DNA of 64,000 nucleotides from Ignelater luminosus (lineage: Eukaryota; Arthropoda; Insecta; Coleoptera; Elateridae): assembly GCA_011009095.1 (NCBI GenBank), contig VTPC01008038.1:61713-125712 (forward strand), given 5' to 3'. The position numbers and the translations under genes were made by a program. The notes under the pieces were generated by a model. The model saw nothing but the letters and a program-made list of their open reading frames with translations. It was not told the origin of the DNA and searched no databases. This document shows, one piece after another, positions 48,181-61,420 of this stretch. Each line of letters starts with the position of its first letter. The stretch's first letter is position 1.

Positions 48181-49899
48181 CTTCCACCCTATAACTCGGA
48201 TAACCCACCGATACAATACTGTTTACTTGTTCGGAAGGCATTTTCAGCAAATTTCAGCAGCTCCTTTGTTATTTCGTAGCCGTAAAGTTTTCCGAGACGA
48301 AGATGATGAAAATAGAAGCAATTTCGGTAATTATAGCACCCGGGAATCTTCAATCCCACACGCTAATTATCAAAAAGAGAGAGCCTGCGATGGAATCGAA
48401 AGAAAAGGGCATTCGTAAATGACAGCTTGCTTGTTCGTGAGCAGACAAAACTCGAAACTTAAGATTAATAACCCGCAAGTATATTTTATAAGGGATGATA
48501 TGGCGTTAGTTACAAAATAATTTTCAGTAAGCAACGTCGGAATTTAGGAGGCTATCAAATGAAACTAATTTGTTCTGGGTATACGAGCTGTACGTAGACA
48601 TACTTATGGGTATCGGATTACGTTTGAATATAGTTTTCAGCTCTTACTTAACATATTATCTTGAGCGCTATACTTATTAAAGCTTGAATTTAACTACCCT
48701 TGCAGACTTCAATCGTTCGGTTTTCATTTTTAAACAATAAAGTTCGATTTGTTTTTCTTTGGGTAACTGTTCCTTTTGAATGCTTCAAATAATCAGTAAA
48801 CCATTTAAAGTTTGCTTAGCCAAATAAAACAAAAGTTTCAGTAAACAAGGTATTGTAATAAAAATATAAAAACCTGAAGTTGTACACGTTCAAAAAAGAA
48901 TTAAAAAGAGTCTTAAAGTTAATACTTTCACTTACTTTAAGAGACTTAAAAACTTCTACTTTCCTCTGTTATTTGACATCTGAAAGTTTTTTTTGAAACA
49001 AAGGCAATGAAAGTAACGACATTCTTAGTAATTATGCTAATTGAAGACGTTCAACCCTTCGCGCTAATCACATAAAAGAACTTGCAGGAACATCTTTGAT
49101 AGGTCTTCCGCAGACGGGTAATTTCGTTAAACACGTAAAATTTGTTTTTTGTGTGCAGTAAGGGAATTTTATTTCATTATTAAATGGTGACACAATTTAT
49201 CAAGTTATTTGATTTTATCTTGCTAGATAGATAATGTCACTATTTGATTTGTTTGATTAAAGTCGGTAACATTAAAAGAAATTCTACGCCACTGGTAAAA
49301 TGCTATGCACTAAATAAACCAACGAAGTTTGAACATCAAACATAATAAATGCAAGGGCTACAATTAAAAAAATTTTTGTCCCTTATTTGCATTTGAATAA
49401 TATATTTAAGGACACGAGTGAGGCCAGGTATAAAATTAAACCAAAATTTAAACCAAACAACGCTATTAAAATGTAGGTAAACGAAATCTGTCTGTTTTTT
49501 AGTATTGTATAAAATGAAGGCAAACTTAAATCTATATAGAAATATTTCACAGACATTATCTCGGATTCAATCTTTCAGTTATGGATTTGTACTTACATAT
49601 ATAAGGCATCTTTTAGGTTAGAAATTTGAACGTGAGTAATATTCTATGACCTTTATCTTTTAGAACAATTTAAAGCTGAAGCAGTATTTTGTTAAATATT
49701 CTAGGGAATTTCTCTATAAAATATAAAATTAATACAAGTTCGTTATTTTACGATGTTAAAATGAAATTCTTCAGGTATCATTCTGAGCACGCCTTCTTTG
49801 ATTATAAACACAATAACTAATTTTACATTATGAGGTTTATAGTAGAAGTTAATATATATGTTAATAAAGGCATAAGACATGCACACAACACCGTTATTT
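48181..49899. other. Spacer right of the putative promoter
   Basis: A plus-strand frame at 48227-48418 is hydrophilic (RDEDDENRSNFGNYSTRE) and lies within 200 bp of the G+C-rich patch. It contains an acceptor-like TTATTTCGTAG near 48284. It was not called as a gene. The rest is A+T-rich. Confidence 0.35.
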
Positions 49900-50130
49900 G
49901 CTCGTTTATTACACTATCATTTAATAACTGACAGAGCAAAGACAAGCGACGCCGTTACTGGGTTAATTCGTCCATTACTTAAACGCATTGACATGCAGAT
50001 TTTATAATGTCTGCAGTGCATTCTCTCGTTCCACTAATGCCTAATAATGTGAGCAATTTCAGGCTGTAATTGCAAATTAACAATGAGGTCGGAATGTCAT
50101 AATAAATTTTAAGCCAATTTCCTTCTCAAA
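49900..50130. other. High-complexity non-coding patch
   Basis: Balanced, repeat-free sequence with homeodomain-type words (TAATTGCAAATTAAC near 50068) in an A+T-rich setting. It looks like a conserved non-coding element, but without a second genome this is only an impression. Confidence 0.2.
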
Positions 50131-52840
50131 AAGACTGGGAAATATTTTTCTCTTACAAATTAGGCAAATTTTGAAATGAAATGTAAACAAAGGAAAAGAA
50201 AGAGGTAATATTTTTTGTTAAATATTCGTAAACACATTTACAGGTGATAGAGAGAAGTAAATTTGAATTTAAACTGAACGTGAAAATTAAAAATTATCCG
50301 CAAGAATAAACTGCAACCTGTTGAGCGTCTATAATTAGAAAAATAAGCAGTAAGAAGACGAGGAGAAGGGTAACAAAACAAATTGAGTTAACAGCAAACA
50401 CTTTAGAGACTTTCATTTTAATAAAATTCACTTTATGTAATTGAATGTACCTACACCGAAATCTGTAAACCATAATTTTAAATCATGGCAGTGCAAATAT
50501 CTACATTTGTATGCGGAACAGTTACACGAACGAAGAAATGTGCAGTTTCGTATTCTTACGTTGATATACTGCGATCTCGCGGAAAGATAGAATATTTTCG
50601 ACGATATAATCGTCACATTGTTTGATAGCAGAAAATGCTCGGCAATAAAATATGTAAATGAATCGATTTTATTTATTAACGGTGCATAATCAAAAATGTG
50701 TGATTTTAGAAACTTATTTTCGGATTATTATCTAAAACTAGAGATAACCTATTTTAATCAAAACCATAACACTGTCAAATAAAGTGTTTAATTACTTTAC
50801 GGTACATAAACGCATCACATCATATCCCTCGACGTACAAGAATATAAGACTATAAAATAAGGATCAAGTTTGGAAGGGGTGATGCAACTAAAATGATTAA
50901 TTTTCCTTAAGAAAGACCTCATCAAGAATTTATGACACCCAAAATTTAGGGCAAGGTTGTAACTTTATAAGTAAAAACAGAGGCGAGTAAAATCTGTAGT
51001 GTAATATATTGTCTTAAAATGATAATACCATCAAATTTTATTTAACAAAACATTTATATGTCACAAAATATTATTTACATTGTAAAGTTGTAAACTAAGC
51101 CTACAACAAAGGATTTTTATTTTTTGAAATATACCTAACCAGGAAAAAGTCTTGTACGTAATTAATTTTAAATGAAGAAAACTCAGGTAATACGGAATCC
51201 ATTTTTGTTTTGTTTCGTGGTTGAATTAGTAACCTTATAACTTTCCAATTTCTAATTTAATTCATTTTTAACAAAAAATGCTTCATTCGTAATTTTAAGT
51301 CAAAATTTTTAAAATTGTTTTATGCCCTGTACGGTTTACACCCATACCATAATATCTACATAACCTCAATCATTAGAGGTACATTATGTGTCTATATTGC
51401 TGATGAACTATTTAAATCAAGATATAGAATGACTTTTGCCTCTCTCAATTGTGTTGGTTTGGTTTTTCTACAAAAAAAACGTAAAAACCAGAATAGTCTA
51501 CAACTTATTATATGTAAACAATTTTCTTGCTTACTCTCTGATTTGAGACTTCTCTGATATGTTAGAAAAATAAGTGTTACAGTACACCCAAAATTCTTAA
51601 ATGGGCAAATTGTTTAGTTTTCATTCAGATATTTGAAACTCATAGTTTTGTAGAAAAATCACTACAGCGTTTCAATTAGCAAATCGGTTAGCATTATCCG
51701 GTTTTTGTACAACGTCAGTGTTGCTTTTAGCGCATTTTTTCTTGATCTACTGTAAAAGGGGTTCAATATGCAAGGTAGGCATGTTTTATGCTTGAAAATA
51801 ATGGTTGCATAAAATTATGTACGCTTCCAGCGTGTTTGTTAAGAGAAGGATACAGACAGCGCTCCCTTGCATAATTATCTCTTATTATCAACCGTTTTCC
51901 CTAAGATTAATTCTGCATTTGGTCAATGAATTCAGTCTTATTTCTTATAGTTTTCACATACTTTTTTCCAATAGAACTAAAATAAGAATGCACAGTGCAA
52001 TATTTTGTTTTACAAAATCATTACAAAGTGCATCTCACCGAAGCAAGTTTCAATTTGATTTCGTTATTTTATTCCAGAGAAATTGTACACAATTACATTC
52101 TCTATATTTTTCCGTAAAGTGAGACCAACCAAAGTGATTTTAAGTGCGTTATTGATGTTTAGTTACTAATGCAAACAGCAGAATTAATTGGGATTACGAT
52201 TCGTGTAATCAACAAAGAGCTCACAAATGTTATCTTCCACTTGCTGTTTTCTTGAGATTGGAGTCGTCTTCATCTTCAAGTTGCGGTTCTTCGAGTTCTA
52301 GTTATTGCAGTTTGACTCTGTCATCGTAACCATCCACGTAGTAATATGTCAAACTTTAAACAAAACAAATTAGGAATTAGTGCTTTAGTGTGGCAGAATG
52401 TATGAAATCTCAAAGTTCTACAAGATGCTATTTCAAAATAAAAACTAATAACAGTTGATTGTTATTAAGTTTCATGAGGTATATCACTGCTACTAAAACA
52501 AATCACAAAATTTTCAAAAACCTTTAATTAATTAAAAAAGGTAATTATAAAAAGGAGAAAGTTTTCACACAAATAGAAAAATACATTACAACAGTAAATG
52601 TTTTTGAAAAATTTGACAAAAATAGATTTTGAATCTTCTGATTTTGGATTACATTGACGCACGTATGATCTAGAGCGCTTTGAATAATTTTTTAATTTGT
52701 TGGGAGTTTGTTAAGCAGATTATTATGTTACTGTAGGTAATCATAGCGCAGCAACGTATATCCACTCCAGACAAGATACATTTGTTATTACTTCCTCTAC
52801 ACAAGCTTCAGAAATGAAACTCTAGTAGAAAATGAAAATG
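50131..52840. other. A+T-rich spacer
   Basis: Short plus frames at 51315-51557 and 51805-52122 and a minus frame at 50616-50428 have no recognised content. The 5' part of the IS630-like gene may lie from about 52600. Confidence 0.4.
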
Positions 52841-52842
52841 CT

Positions 52843-53080
52843 ATGTTAGGAAAATACACAAAGTTGAGATTTTACACATCTCATCGTACTAACCGAACAA
52901 GTGTAGAACTTTGGTTTGCTTCCGTCAAAAAAAACAGGAAACTATCAACGATATCAAGTCCGCTTAAAAACCTTCTTCTGCCATTACCAACAACTAAATT
53001 TCCATTTCGATGCATCACTCCTTTTAGAGTTGCAAAATACCTGTCAAAAAAAGCAAACAAAAAAGCGGTCGTATCTGGAT
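52843..53080 (+). pseudogene. IS630-like transposase C-terminal fragment
   Basis: The plus-strand reading from 52843 resembles the end of an IS630-type DDE transposase. LGKYTKLRFYTSHRTNRTSV then ELWFASVKK fits the family pattern WLxxHPxxHFxYTPTxxSWLNxVExWF, whose Glu is the third catalytic residue. A frame change near 52935 then gives YQVRLKTFFCHYQQLNFHF, which fits the family tail (xxxLxxxIxxYNxxxxPFxW). The Asp-bearing block upstream could not be read clearly. The element may be a eukaryotic relative in the IS630-Tc1-mariner superfamily or an old bacterial-type insertion. The match is motif-level only. Confidence 0.35.
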
Positions 53081-53115
53081 CACTTCAAAGTTCTTCTCCT
53101 ACCACTCCATCTTGA

Positions 53116-56100
53116 TACCATCATCTGCTTTTAACATATAAATATAATAGCTTGAAATCTCTCTCTTTTCTACTGACACTATCAACCGTCAGACACTCGG
53201 TAAGACAACTTGTTTCTAAATTATAAAGTTTATCTGCAACAAACAAATTTCACAACCCAAAATACCGCTCTAGGAATTTTTAGTTCTGTTCACCACATGA
53301 TTATTAGAATTATCGCGTACCAACTCAGGTGGTTATACGTAATAGCAAAAAGACTATTTTCAAACCTTGTATACGATATAGACATTTGCTCAGTAAGACA
53401 AAAACTGTTACAGACTGCAATATCGGTCAGTTTCACTAAGGGCTAAAACCTATAAGGACTGTTCGAGTTTCTCTAACAAGTATCTAATTTCCAGACTAGA
53501 GCGTAGATTTTCGGAGTACATAGTTAACTTTCAGGATGGTACTTGCCAAACCTTGTGCGTAGATTGAATATTTTGGTCTAGTTGGGCTTTTTTAGTTCTT
53601 TTAGGCTAATTAAGCTTCTTTAACAACACAGATCTTTAAGGCTAGCCAAGCATATTGAGTCGATCAAGCTTTGTAAGTGTGTTGAATTCTTCCTTACAAA
53701 TGTTGCTAAGACTACCTTTGGTTTGTTTTGAACTATTGACATGTTGAATCAGAATAAGCTTCAGAATGTCGACCCGTAGAGTATGCTAGTTTGATATTCC
53801 TTCTGTTGGAAAAAATAACCAAGGTGGTTTACAAATGATTGAGGAACGTTACTTGAACGAACTGCGAGTATATTTAATGACAGAAGTAAGATACTGTAAC
53901 AGTTTTAGTTAGTTATCAAGATGCCAGTGGCATAACTGATTGCGTTTTGCCTCTCCACAAGGTTATATTACGTGCCCTTCACAAAAAATGTATCATTAAC
54001 ACCAGCGATTTTGTAGTTGATGCAATTCTGCAATGTTGTGACTTTCTCATCTTTTTGTAGTTTATAACTGAGACAAGATTCGATCCGACTTGCTATAAAT
54101 CACAAATAGGACTAGAGTGACGGCTGCATTGATCCTGATTGATCGATCTTAGTGACTTTTATACAAACAACAAATTAGGAAAAAGGTCTTTACTGATTCT
54201 GCAGGTTCCAACTAGAAAAATTATTATTCTAAAATATTACTGTAATAAAGAATATCTAATTTATCCTAATACAATTAAACCGCTCTATGCAGGAGTGGGG
54301 ATTTTTGCGGATTTTTTTACTTTATCCATTGGCCCATCGTTTTACAATGAAACGATCTGAGTCAAGCAACGCAGTAGCTAAAATACACGAAAGAGTCTAA
54401 GTCAATGATTAAGTTCTTTCCTGCGGGAGATGTTGTAACTCTGCTGGTTATGTTAGTGCCAAACCTTGCCAAAAACAGATATTTTGAGTTGTAGTATAAA
54501 TCACCTATCTTAAGTTTGTTTATGCATTTTTATGTTTTTTCTCCAGAAAAGACCCAAGTCGATAATTTATAAATTATCATAGAGATCTAAATGTGTACTT
54601 CATTTACCTATTCATATCAAAAGGCCATGCAGTCCATAAAAATCTCAAAAAAGTTATTATAAATAAAGCTAGTTTCCTTCCTGTTTTTCTAAAATTGAGC
54701 CTTTCTGAATAGAGCGACTCAGTTATAATGGTAGGTTCGAGTAGTTTGTCCAACGTTGGGCCAGTAGATTGTAGCGATCTACGAAAGCCTTTACATTAAT
54801 ACAAAAAGTTAGAAATTAAATTGGAATTGGTAGAAGAATCGAACTTAAATGCCTCATGGTTCTTTTTTGACACTCAGAATCAAAATTTTCAAACATAATT
54901 GTGCACATATTTTCTCCAAAGTAGAATTGTTCTGAAAGCGACAGAAGATTATAACATTTACAAAAAAATAACAAATTTCTACTTCCCTTTTCTAATATTG
55001 TGGTTTTAGATAATGGTATAGAGCTGAGGTAAACTAATAGTAACACAACAGATACCTAACCAAAACAACTAAAATTGTTGGTGCAGTTAGAAGTTTCTCT
55101 CAATTACCGTTACTGCATTTTGATATTTTGTTGTTAATCAAGTAAATATGTTATCATCAAAAAAGGAACTCTGATATTGTTGAAAACTCTTAATACTTCT
55201 AATAACAAATCAATTTGAAAACTGAATACAAAATCTAAATTCTAGTAATAGCTAAACTCACCTTCACATAAAAACTTAAAACGTTGAGTGACGGTCATCT
55301 ATCTGGTACACAAAGTAGGTAGAAGATTCTTCTATATATGTACATAGAAAAATGTCTGTTTCGAGACAATTACACGTAAAAGACAGTTTTATGCTATTTT
55401 CTAAAATTTCAAAGCTAACAGGTTCGTCTTCAACCCAGAACAAAAATCTTAAAAAAGAGATAAAAGATAATCAAATCCGTGAAAGTTGCTGTTCTGGTAT
55501 TCATCGACACTGCTAGGGAAAACCGCAGAAAAGGTCCTGAGACTACTGAGAAAAGTATAACGCTGGGTGGCACATATACAAAGCACCTCCACCAAATGTC
55601 ACAGTGTAGATAAAAAAGAAAATTAGGGAAAAACATTCTTGCTATAGAAAATATTCAGATTACTGTTTAGTGATGTGCATCCGAATTTTTAATTAAAATT
55701 GTTTTCGGTAAAAGAATGTTCAACAAATAAATATTACAACCACTACACGTCTTTAATTTACTCGACTTAAATTTTGAATTTAATTAGAAAGGTCAAATCC
55801 TATACTTTTTCGTGATCAATAAGATAAGCAGAAACAGTAGAATTTAGAAGCTATGGAGACCGCGTTTTAAAATCTTGGTTTTTCATATTATGTACCTAAT
55901 TGTAGTTACAATTAACTGTGTAATACAATAACTGGATTTTAAAAACTCGTATCTAAAATAACAAAGTTGTTGTGACATAATATTTTAAGAGTCAATGTTG
56001 TAACAAAGAGGTCGACCAAAACTGTAACGTGCGAATGTAAGAAAATTCTACAGTTACAGAATCAGGTAATACAAAAGTAAACCACTCGGGTTTTCGTATT

Positions 56101-56603
56101 TACAAACTAGATAACATGACACTTTCGTAGGTACCTACTATAAGATAACAGTGATCTCCATAGAATATAACACTTTGTTGTGGGCATTTATACGACTTTG
56201 AAATACGTAAAACAAAAATAAGACGTAACTGAGAGTTTAAAATAACTTTATGTGCAAATTACTAGATATTATAGACAAAAATAATCATATGCTATACGTG
56301 GCAACTGCTGTGATAAAAACAGAAATTGGTGTTGGTTATTGTTATTTTGGAGATCGATCACAGTAATAAACTGAAAAAAATTTATAGTTTAATTACTAAT
56401 TGCAAATAATAATAAGTGGTTGTAATAAATTAAATGAAATATTATTTACCGTATATACTTACTTCATATTATAAGTGGATTCATTCACGTATATGTAATA
56501 AGAAGACCTAACCTTAAAATTATAATAATTACCCTTCACAAAAGCAATTTAATAAACTCAAGAAACGCAATGACTTGGACATATTCTAACTTAATCAAAT
56601 CGA
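53116..56603. other. A+T-rich spacer
   Basis: No gene recognised. Frames at 53210-53446, 54139-54360, 55046-54816 and 55636-55430 have no known domain. From about 56550 the composition shifts sharply to G+C-rich. Confidence 0.45.
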
Positions 56604-56633
56604 TGTCTTGCACACGTCCGTCCTGTATAGTTG

Positions 56634-56857
56634 CATACCGGTTTGTCCAGTTGTACCCTGAGGGTTCGTGCCGGCCAATTGACCCAGGGTCGCGCCCCAG
56701 CGGGCATTACGCTGACCAGCACACCTCCCCTGACCTTTGTCGTTCGCCACTCGCCATATAAACACACCATCCATCACTCGGTCGAATTAGAAACGAATTT
56801 GGCTTTAGCCCTCGTAGCCTACCAGCCGGAACTGGACAACACATAAATCATACCGGT
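56634..56857 (+). mobile_element. G+C-rich LTR-like or TIR-like unit
   Basis: Two signals bracket a G+C-rich block. TTGTCCAGTT (56643-56652) and AACTGGACAA (56830-56839) are perfect 10-bp inverted repeats, giving a TG...CA layout (TGTCCAGTT...AACTGGACA) as in LTRs. CATACCGGT occurs directly repeated at 56634-56642 and 56849-56857. A TATAAA box lies at 56757-56762, as in an LTR promoter. The direct repeats abut the left inverted repeat but lie nine bases outside the right one, so they are not a clean target-site duplication. A solo LTR of about 195 bp or a small TIR element both fit. Confidence 0.4.
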
Positions 56858-57713
56858 CGGCCTGAAGTACGGATTATCATTTTAATATTTACTTATACTT
56901 GAAGGACGGGTAATTTTGGTTTGGTATTGACAACTTGACGTAAATAAAAATTAATACACGTGTAAAATTACAAAGATTTTCATAATTTATAAGTAAGAAA
57001 TTATGCGAAACGCACTGATTTACTTACCAAGAATGCTAGGAGTAATGTAGGTATCATTCATGTTATGGCCTTTTACAGATATCAAAAAGATTTATTTTGT
57101 CTTACTGTAAGCATTTTACCAGAAACAGGAACTTAGGATTCAACAAAACGGAATATTCCATTTTAGCAGTCTATTTCTTGACATGAAGAAATCAATAGAA
57201 TTACTCTAGCACTTAATGAACACCCACAAAAAAAAATTTTTTTGTGTCAGTTTTATCAAGAAGTCAGCAAATTACTAATTAGCATTGAAAACCTTTTGGC
57301 CAGACAAAACTGCATTGTTACCAAAAGGAATTGTGATGGATTAGTAAATAATTTATCGATATCTCACTTCCTACTAGTAACGAGACTTGCAAAAGCTTAG
57401 ATAGTACCACTTTATACAATTGCACTTTTTCTGAAGTGGTAAACAATTCCTTCTACATATTTGGCATGCAGTGCAACACAAAGAACAAAGAGCAAGGGGT
57501 TGCCTTGCCTAATTTGCATATCAACCATTCTTAAATAATTTTTCAATCAAGCATCATAAAAATATCCTAGAGAGGATATTCTAAGATATTTTAGGTTAGC
57601 CAAGCACTTGAGATAAAATCATTCAGAAAGGACAAAGGCTGACAATACGTTTGAAAAACCCAGGCACTATACATGTATGAGTGACACTGTCTCCTTTCAT
57701 CATGATAACAGTA
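56858..57713. other. Spacer with a poly-A/poly-T palindrome
   Basis: CACAAAAAAAAA followed by TTTTTTTGTG makes a 22-bp palindrome at 57225-57246. Otherwise nothing is recognised. Confidence 0.45.
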
Positions 57714-57743
57714 TATAAATAGCACAAACCAAGCATTTCACTG
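57714..57743 (+). promoter_or_regulatory. Core promoter: TATA box and initiator
   Basis: TATAAATA at 57714-57721 is followed by TTCACTGT with the likely start A at 57740, 26 bp downstream, close to the usual spacing. A start codon with good context follows 45 bp later. Confidence 0.45.
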
Positions 57744-57784
57744 TTTGTCTGACACAATACAAACATCGATAACACCATCTAACA

Positions 57785-57825
57785 ATGCAGGAAACTAAGG
57801 AGAAATCTGATTCAACCATGTCAGG
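57785..57825 (+). CDS. Possible tiny first coding exon behind a TATA promoter
   Basis: The ATG at 57785 has a good insect context (AACAATG). The frame reads MQETKEKSDSTMS and leaves at TCAGG|GTACGT (donor 57826-57831) in phase 2. Unspliced it would stop after 19 codons. Short first coding exons behind TATA promoters are common in insect genes. The residues are hydrophilic with no signal peptide. No family can be recognised from 13 residues, and no downstream exon was identified in the remaining 6 kb. Confidence 0.4.
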
Positions 57826-57831
57826 GTACGT

Positions 57832-60800
57832 TTGTCTTGTCTAACAACACACGATTGACGTTAACACGTTTGGCATCAATGAAGATAGGAATTTCTAAGT
57901 TTTTATACGGAAAATCAACATGGCCGAACTAAAGCAATACTTTTCTGTGTCACCGACATTGTGTAAAACTCACCTATTTAATGCCAAAAGAATAAAATGC
58001 ACAATATAAACCGATTAGGTACTTGTACTAGCTGAACCATAGCTAGCTTGTCACATATTTTTGATCTATCTTCAATAGGTCATTTTCAAACTTTTCATAC
58101 AAAAAAACTTTAATTTCATACGTATTAATACAAACTGGTATAAATACACCTACTTACACATTCACCCCTTTCCAAACACACGACCTGCCTTCAACCCTTT
58201 CCACATTTGCATACATGCGTAGTTGTGGCTTCTCTATCTAACTTTATTTAAACACAAGTAGGTAGTTCAGTTATGTTTTTTTAGTGTTTGAACATTGAAT
58301 AAGTGATTTTAGATGCAATTCTTTCAATGCCCAAATTGTATGGATTTGGACCTGAAAGAAAAATATTACAGTTAGTGTTAAAAAAATGTCAAAAAGAATT
58401 CTGAAATGGTAAAAAGTTATTTATACAAAATTTAACCTCAATAAAATATTAAAATCATCGATATTCTGTTTCTTAGTATCTTCGGGCCAGCAGCATTTTT
58501 TTTTCGAAGTGATTTTTTTGTGTTGTGGTACATACTTTAGCAAGCAGAAAGAAGACCATGTGCAATAATTGTTTAAAATCAACAATGGAAATTTTTCTAG
58601 ATACTTGTATTTCTTGTTTTTACATCAATTTTACAATGAGTTGATAAAATTTGCTTTGACTGCCACTACAATTTTAAAGCCATAAATTTCCGAACACCTA
58701 CAATGGTGAATAAGAGAATGACCATGTCAGAGTAAAAGCAGTTTGAGCTAACGTTTGTGAAAGAAGAGAAGTGTAACGTAAGAACAAGTTTGAGTACGTA
58801 ATCTTAATTGCTTTTTGCTAACATTTCTGAGACAACTAAAAGCCCAACATTTTACATAATTTGCTAGATCAAACAAACAATTGATAAACATAAAATTTCT
58901 GATTTCTATTAAAAGTTTTAATTAGACGTAATCAGTACAAAGATAAAACCTTTTAGAAGCACAGTAAGTTTTTTTGAAAAATTTTCAAGTTTATGTAAAA
59001 CCAGATAACGCAAGAAAGCAAAACATTTGAGAGCAAAAAACTAAAGTCTCAAATTCTGGCACAAGTAAGAAACGATGATAACTTAAATAACAAGTCTTCT
59101 GTCAGTTTATTAATGTTTTTATCGTTCGTTTTATTTATTTTTTACCAAGTGGCTTAGCGCCGCTTATCTCGAATTCATAAAAATCTTGTGAGCAAGTTAC
59201 AAGGTCTTAGTTTATGTATTTAAACTAACATTAAGTTTTGCTGGTGGTGATGCTTCTTCGATAAGTGACCCTTATTGAAAATTTCTTCAATAAAACTGTT
59301 TTTCCTTTATCAACATTTGGAATCATTGCAACTGCACTAAATTCGGTTAAATTGCGCAAAGTCATTGTCCCACTAATTAACCAATTGCTCCTTATTCATT
59401 ATAGAGTCCACTAAATATAGAATATTGAACATTGGTATTTGGCTATTTCTAATCTGAAGTAGTTGAAACTATTTGGACAGATGAAGCTTGAAATTTAAAT
59501 CTATTTTTTTGATAATGGATTAACTAAATCAAAAATATCTCACCACTGCACTTTTTCTCTTTAGATTTTTTAAGTAAAGGTCCAGCAATTGATTTATTAG
59601 CATTAAACAATTAACTCAATTCCTAGAAACTTTTTTAAAAAATTTAAAATCAATACAAATTTGCTCATACTGATACTGGATTTCTTCTAGGATGTTTTTA
59701 TATAAGTAACTGTCATTAAAACGCTCAAGCTTTAAGAATAATAAAGTGTAAGAGTAAGTATTTATAAGTTCATTATTTTCAGTTTCTGTACTCGTGATGT
59801 GTTCATAAAATGGTTCTTATTTTACAAATAATAAAAATTTTGCCTGTAAAATCATAGTTTTGAGAACAACGGCCTTAAATTTAATTATACTGTGTGTAAT
59901 AATGGTAATTACCTAGAGAGTTCGTTAATGGCTTGAAGTGTTGCCAAAACATAGTAGAAACATCTGAGATTAAAACTTAAAAACCGATAATTTTTACGGT
60001 AATCGCGCTTTTTTGTTCTATAGCTAAATTTATACTTTCTCGACTTAAGGCATCTTTTTATAAAATGCCTCATATTTAAAGCGATCGTTTTGGCTCAGTT
60101 TACATAAATATTGGACGTGACAATTTGACATTGAAGAAAAATCTTTGGAAATTAAAAGTTTCATAAAACTGATATGATTGCCTTACTGTGGTAACATTAA
60201 TAAAAAGTTAGGTATTGTTAAAAAAAATATAAAGTACGCAACATAATTTCCATTTGGTTTAATAATAAAATAATTAATTGTTTTAGTTAATATCAAAACA
60301 CGCAACATTGAAATGGAGATTGTGTTAGTTCAACAGTTTGCTATGAAAATTAGAAATAGTGATCAATTGACATCCTTATTGTTTTATGTATTTTTAAAAG
60401 AAAATACTAATAGATGCCAACTGCAAATACTTTATCACTTCCTGCATGATTAATCTCCTGGTTTCCAATAGAAGGTGTTCGTTTTATACTTTTATAATTT
60501 CTTAATGCACTGTTAAAATTTTTTCTTCCCTTTTCAACTTATTTATTCCAAATAGTCACCCTTGAACCTAATCACTGAATTTGTAAACTAAATCTCAACA
60601 TATTTTTAGAGAAGTGGGAATCAACTAAATTTATTCCTAACTGGTTTAAATTAGATAACACCATGTATTTATAATCGTAGAATAATTAAAACGTACTACC
60701 TGTAAACGCTGGTATTATACCTTCCATTTCAAATGCAATATAAACTGATGACGAGCGCTTCTTTTAATTTGATATCTGCATGTTCTTTATTAAGATAATT

Positions 60801-60941
60801 CGGTGTTTATAACTTGAACGTTTGTAAAAATCAATAATATGTGTTATTTACCCATAACTATTTTTTCTTGAATGAATAGTTTATTAAAAGTTAAACAATC
60901 ATATCAGCGTGACTAAAGTTAAAGTCGTTTCTTCCAAACGT
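57832..60941. other. A+T-rich spacer, perhaps a first intron
   Basis: No coding frame of note on either strand. If the promoter at 57.7 kb is real, this would be intron. Confidence 0.4.
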
Positions 60942-61049
60942 TAGACAGTTGAATGATTGATCATTCGAGTAATCAATTAAAAGTTAACTAACGTATTATT
61001 CGTAATATTAATTAATAGGTTACTCGAAAAAAATACCACAAACTGTCTA
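60942..61049. mobile_element. TA-flanked MITE-like inverted repeat, 108 bp
   Basis: TAGACAGTT (60942-60950) and AACTGTCTA (61041-61049) are perfect inverted ends. A second block pairs further in: CGAGTAATCAATTAA at 60966 with the reverse complement of the stretch ending GGTTACTCG at 61026. Reading the outer TA on each side as the target duplication gives GACAGTT terminal repeats, as expected for a Tc1/mariner-type MITE. The TA duplication is weak evidence in such A+T-rich DNA. Confidence 0.5.
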
Positions 61050-61139
61050 GTCGATTACAGAAGTAGACAATTAATAGTCATATAAAGAATTATATGATGG
61101 TTCATTGTTATGTAATATAGGAAAAATTCTAGCTGCAAA

Positions 61140-61420
61140 AATTAAATTAAGGAAAGTTTAAGTTTTGTTCAAATGAATACACAGACCCTGTACAATCAGA
61201 AATAGTTGTAAAACTTCGACCACTCAGTCTACTACAGTCTTTTTTTATCAGGTTGTCAGGTAACTTGTAATTCGTCTGTTGTTCTTTGAGTTAGGAAGAT
61301 CGAGTTGAATATGAATGTAAATACGTACTAGGTATATCAAAGAATGATGGTCCCTAGTGGGAACCTTGAGGAACCTCAGAAGAGGCAAGGTAAGGCTTCG
61401 AGCCGAACATAATAATAGAG
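61140..61420 (-). pseudogene. Jockey-like reverse transcriptase remnant
   Basis: The minus-strand reading gives SSEVPQGSH-stop-GPSFFDI, a close fit to the family block SGVPQGSHLGPLLFxI. The Leu codon is now TAG (61356-61354). About 38 codons later PDNLIKK stands at the position of FADDLKI, so the catalytic Asp pair is lost. ISDCTGSVYSFEQNLNF follows, resembling the xxDCxxLQxDLxxxxxWCxxNxLxxN step. Spacing between blocks is right for the family. Only about 90 codons survive. Confidence 0.55.

Noticed and set aside
48227-48418. Hydrophilic plus-strand frame next to the 48-kb promoter as a divergent gene
   Set aside because: It has no ATG start and its splice-like words are weak. Mentioned only as a possibility.
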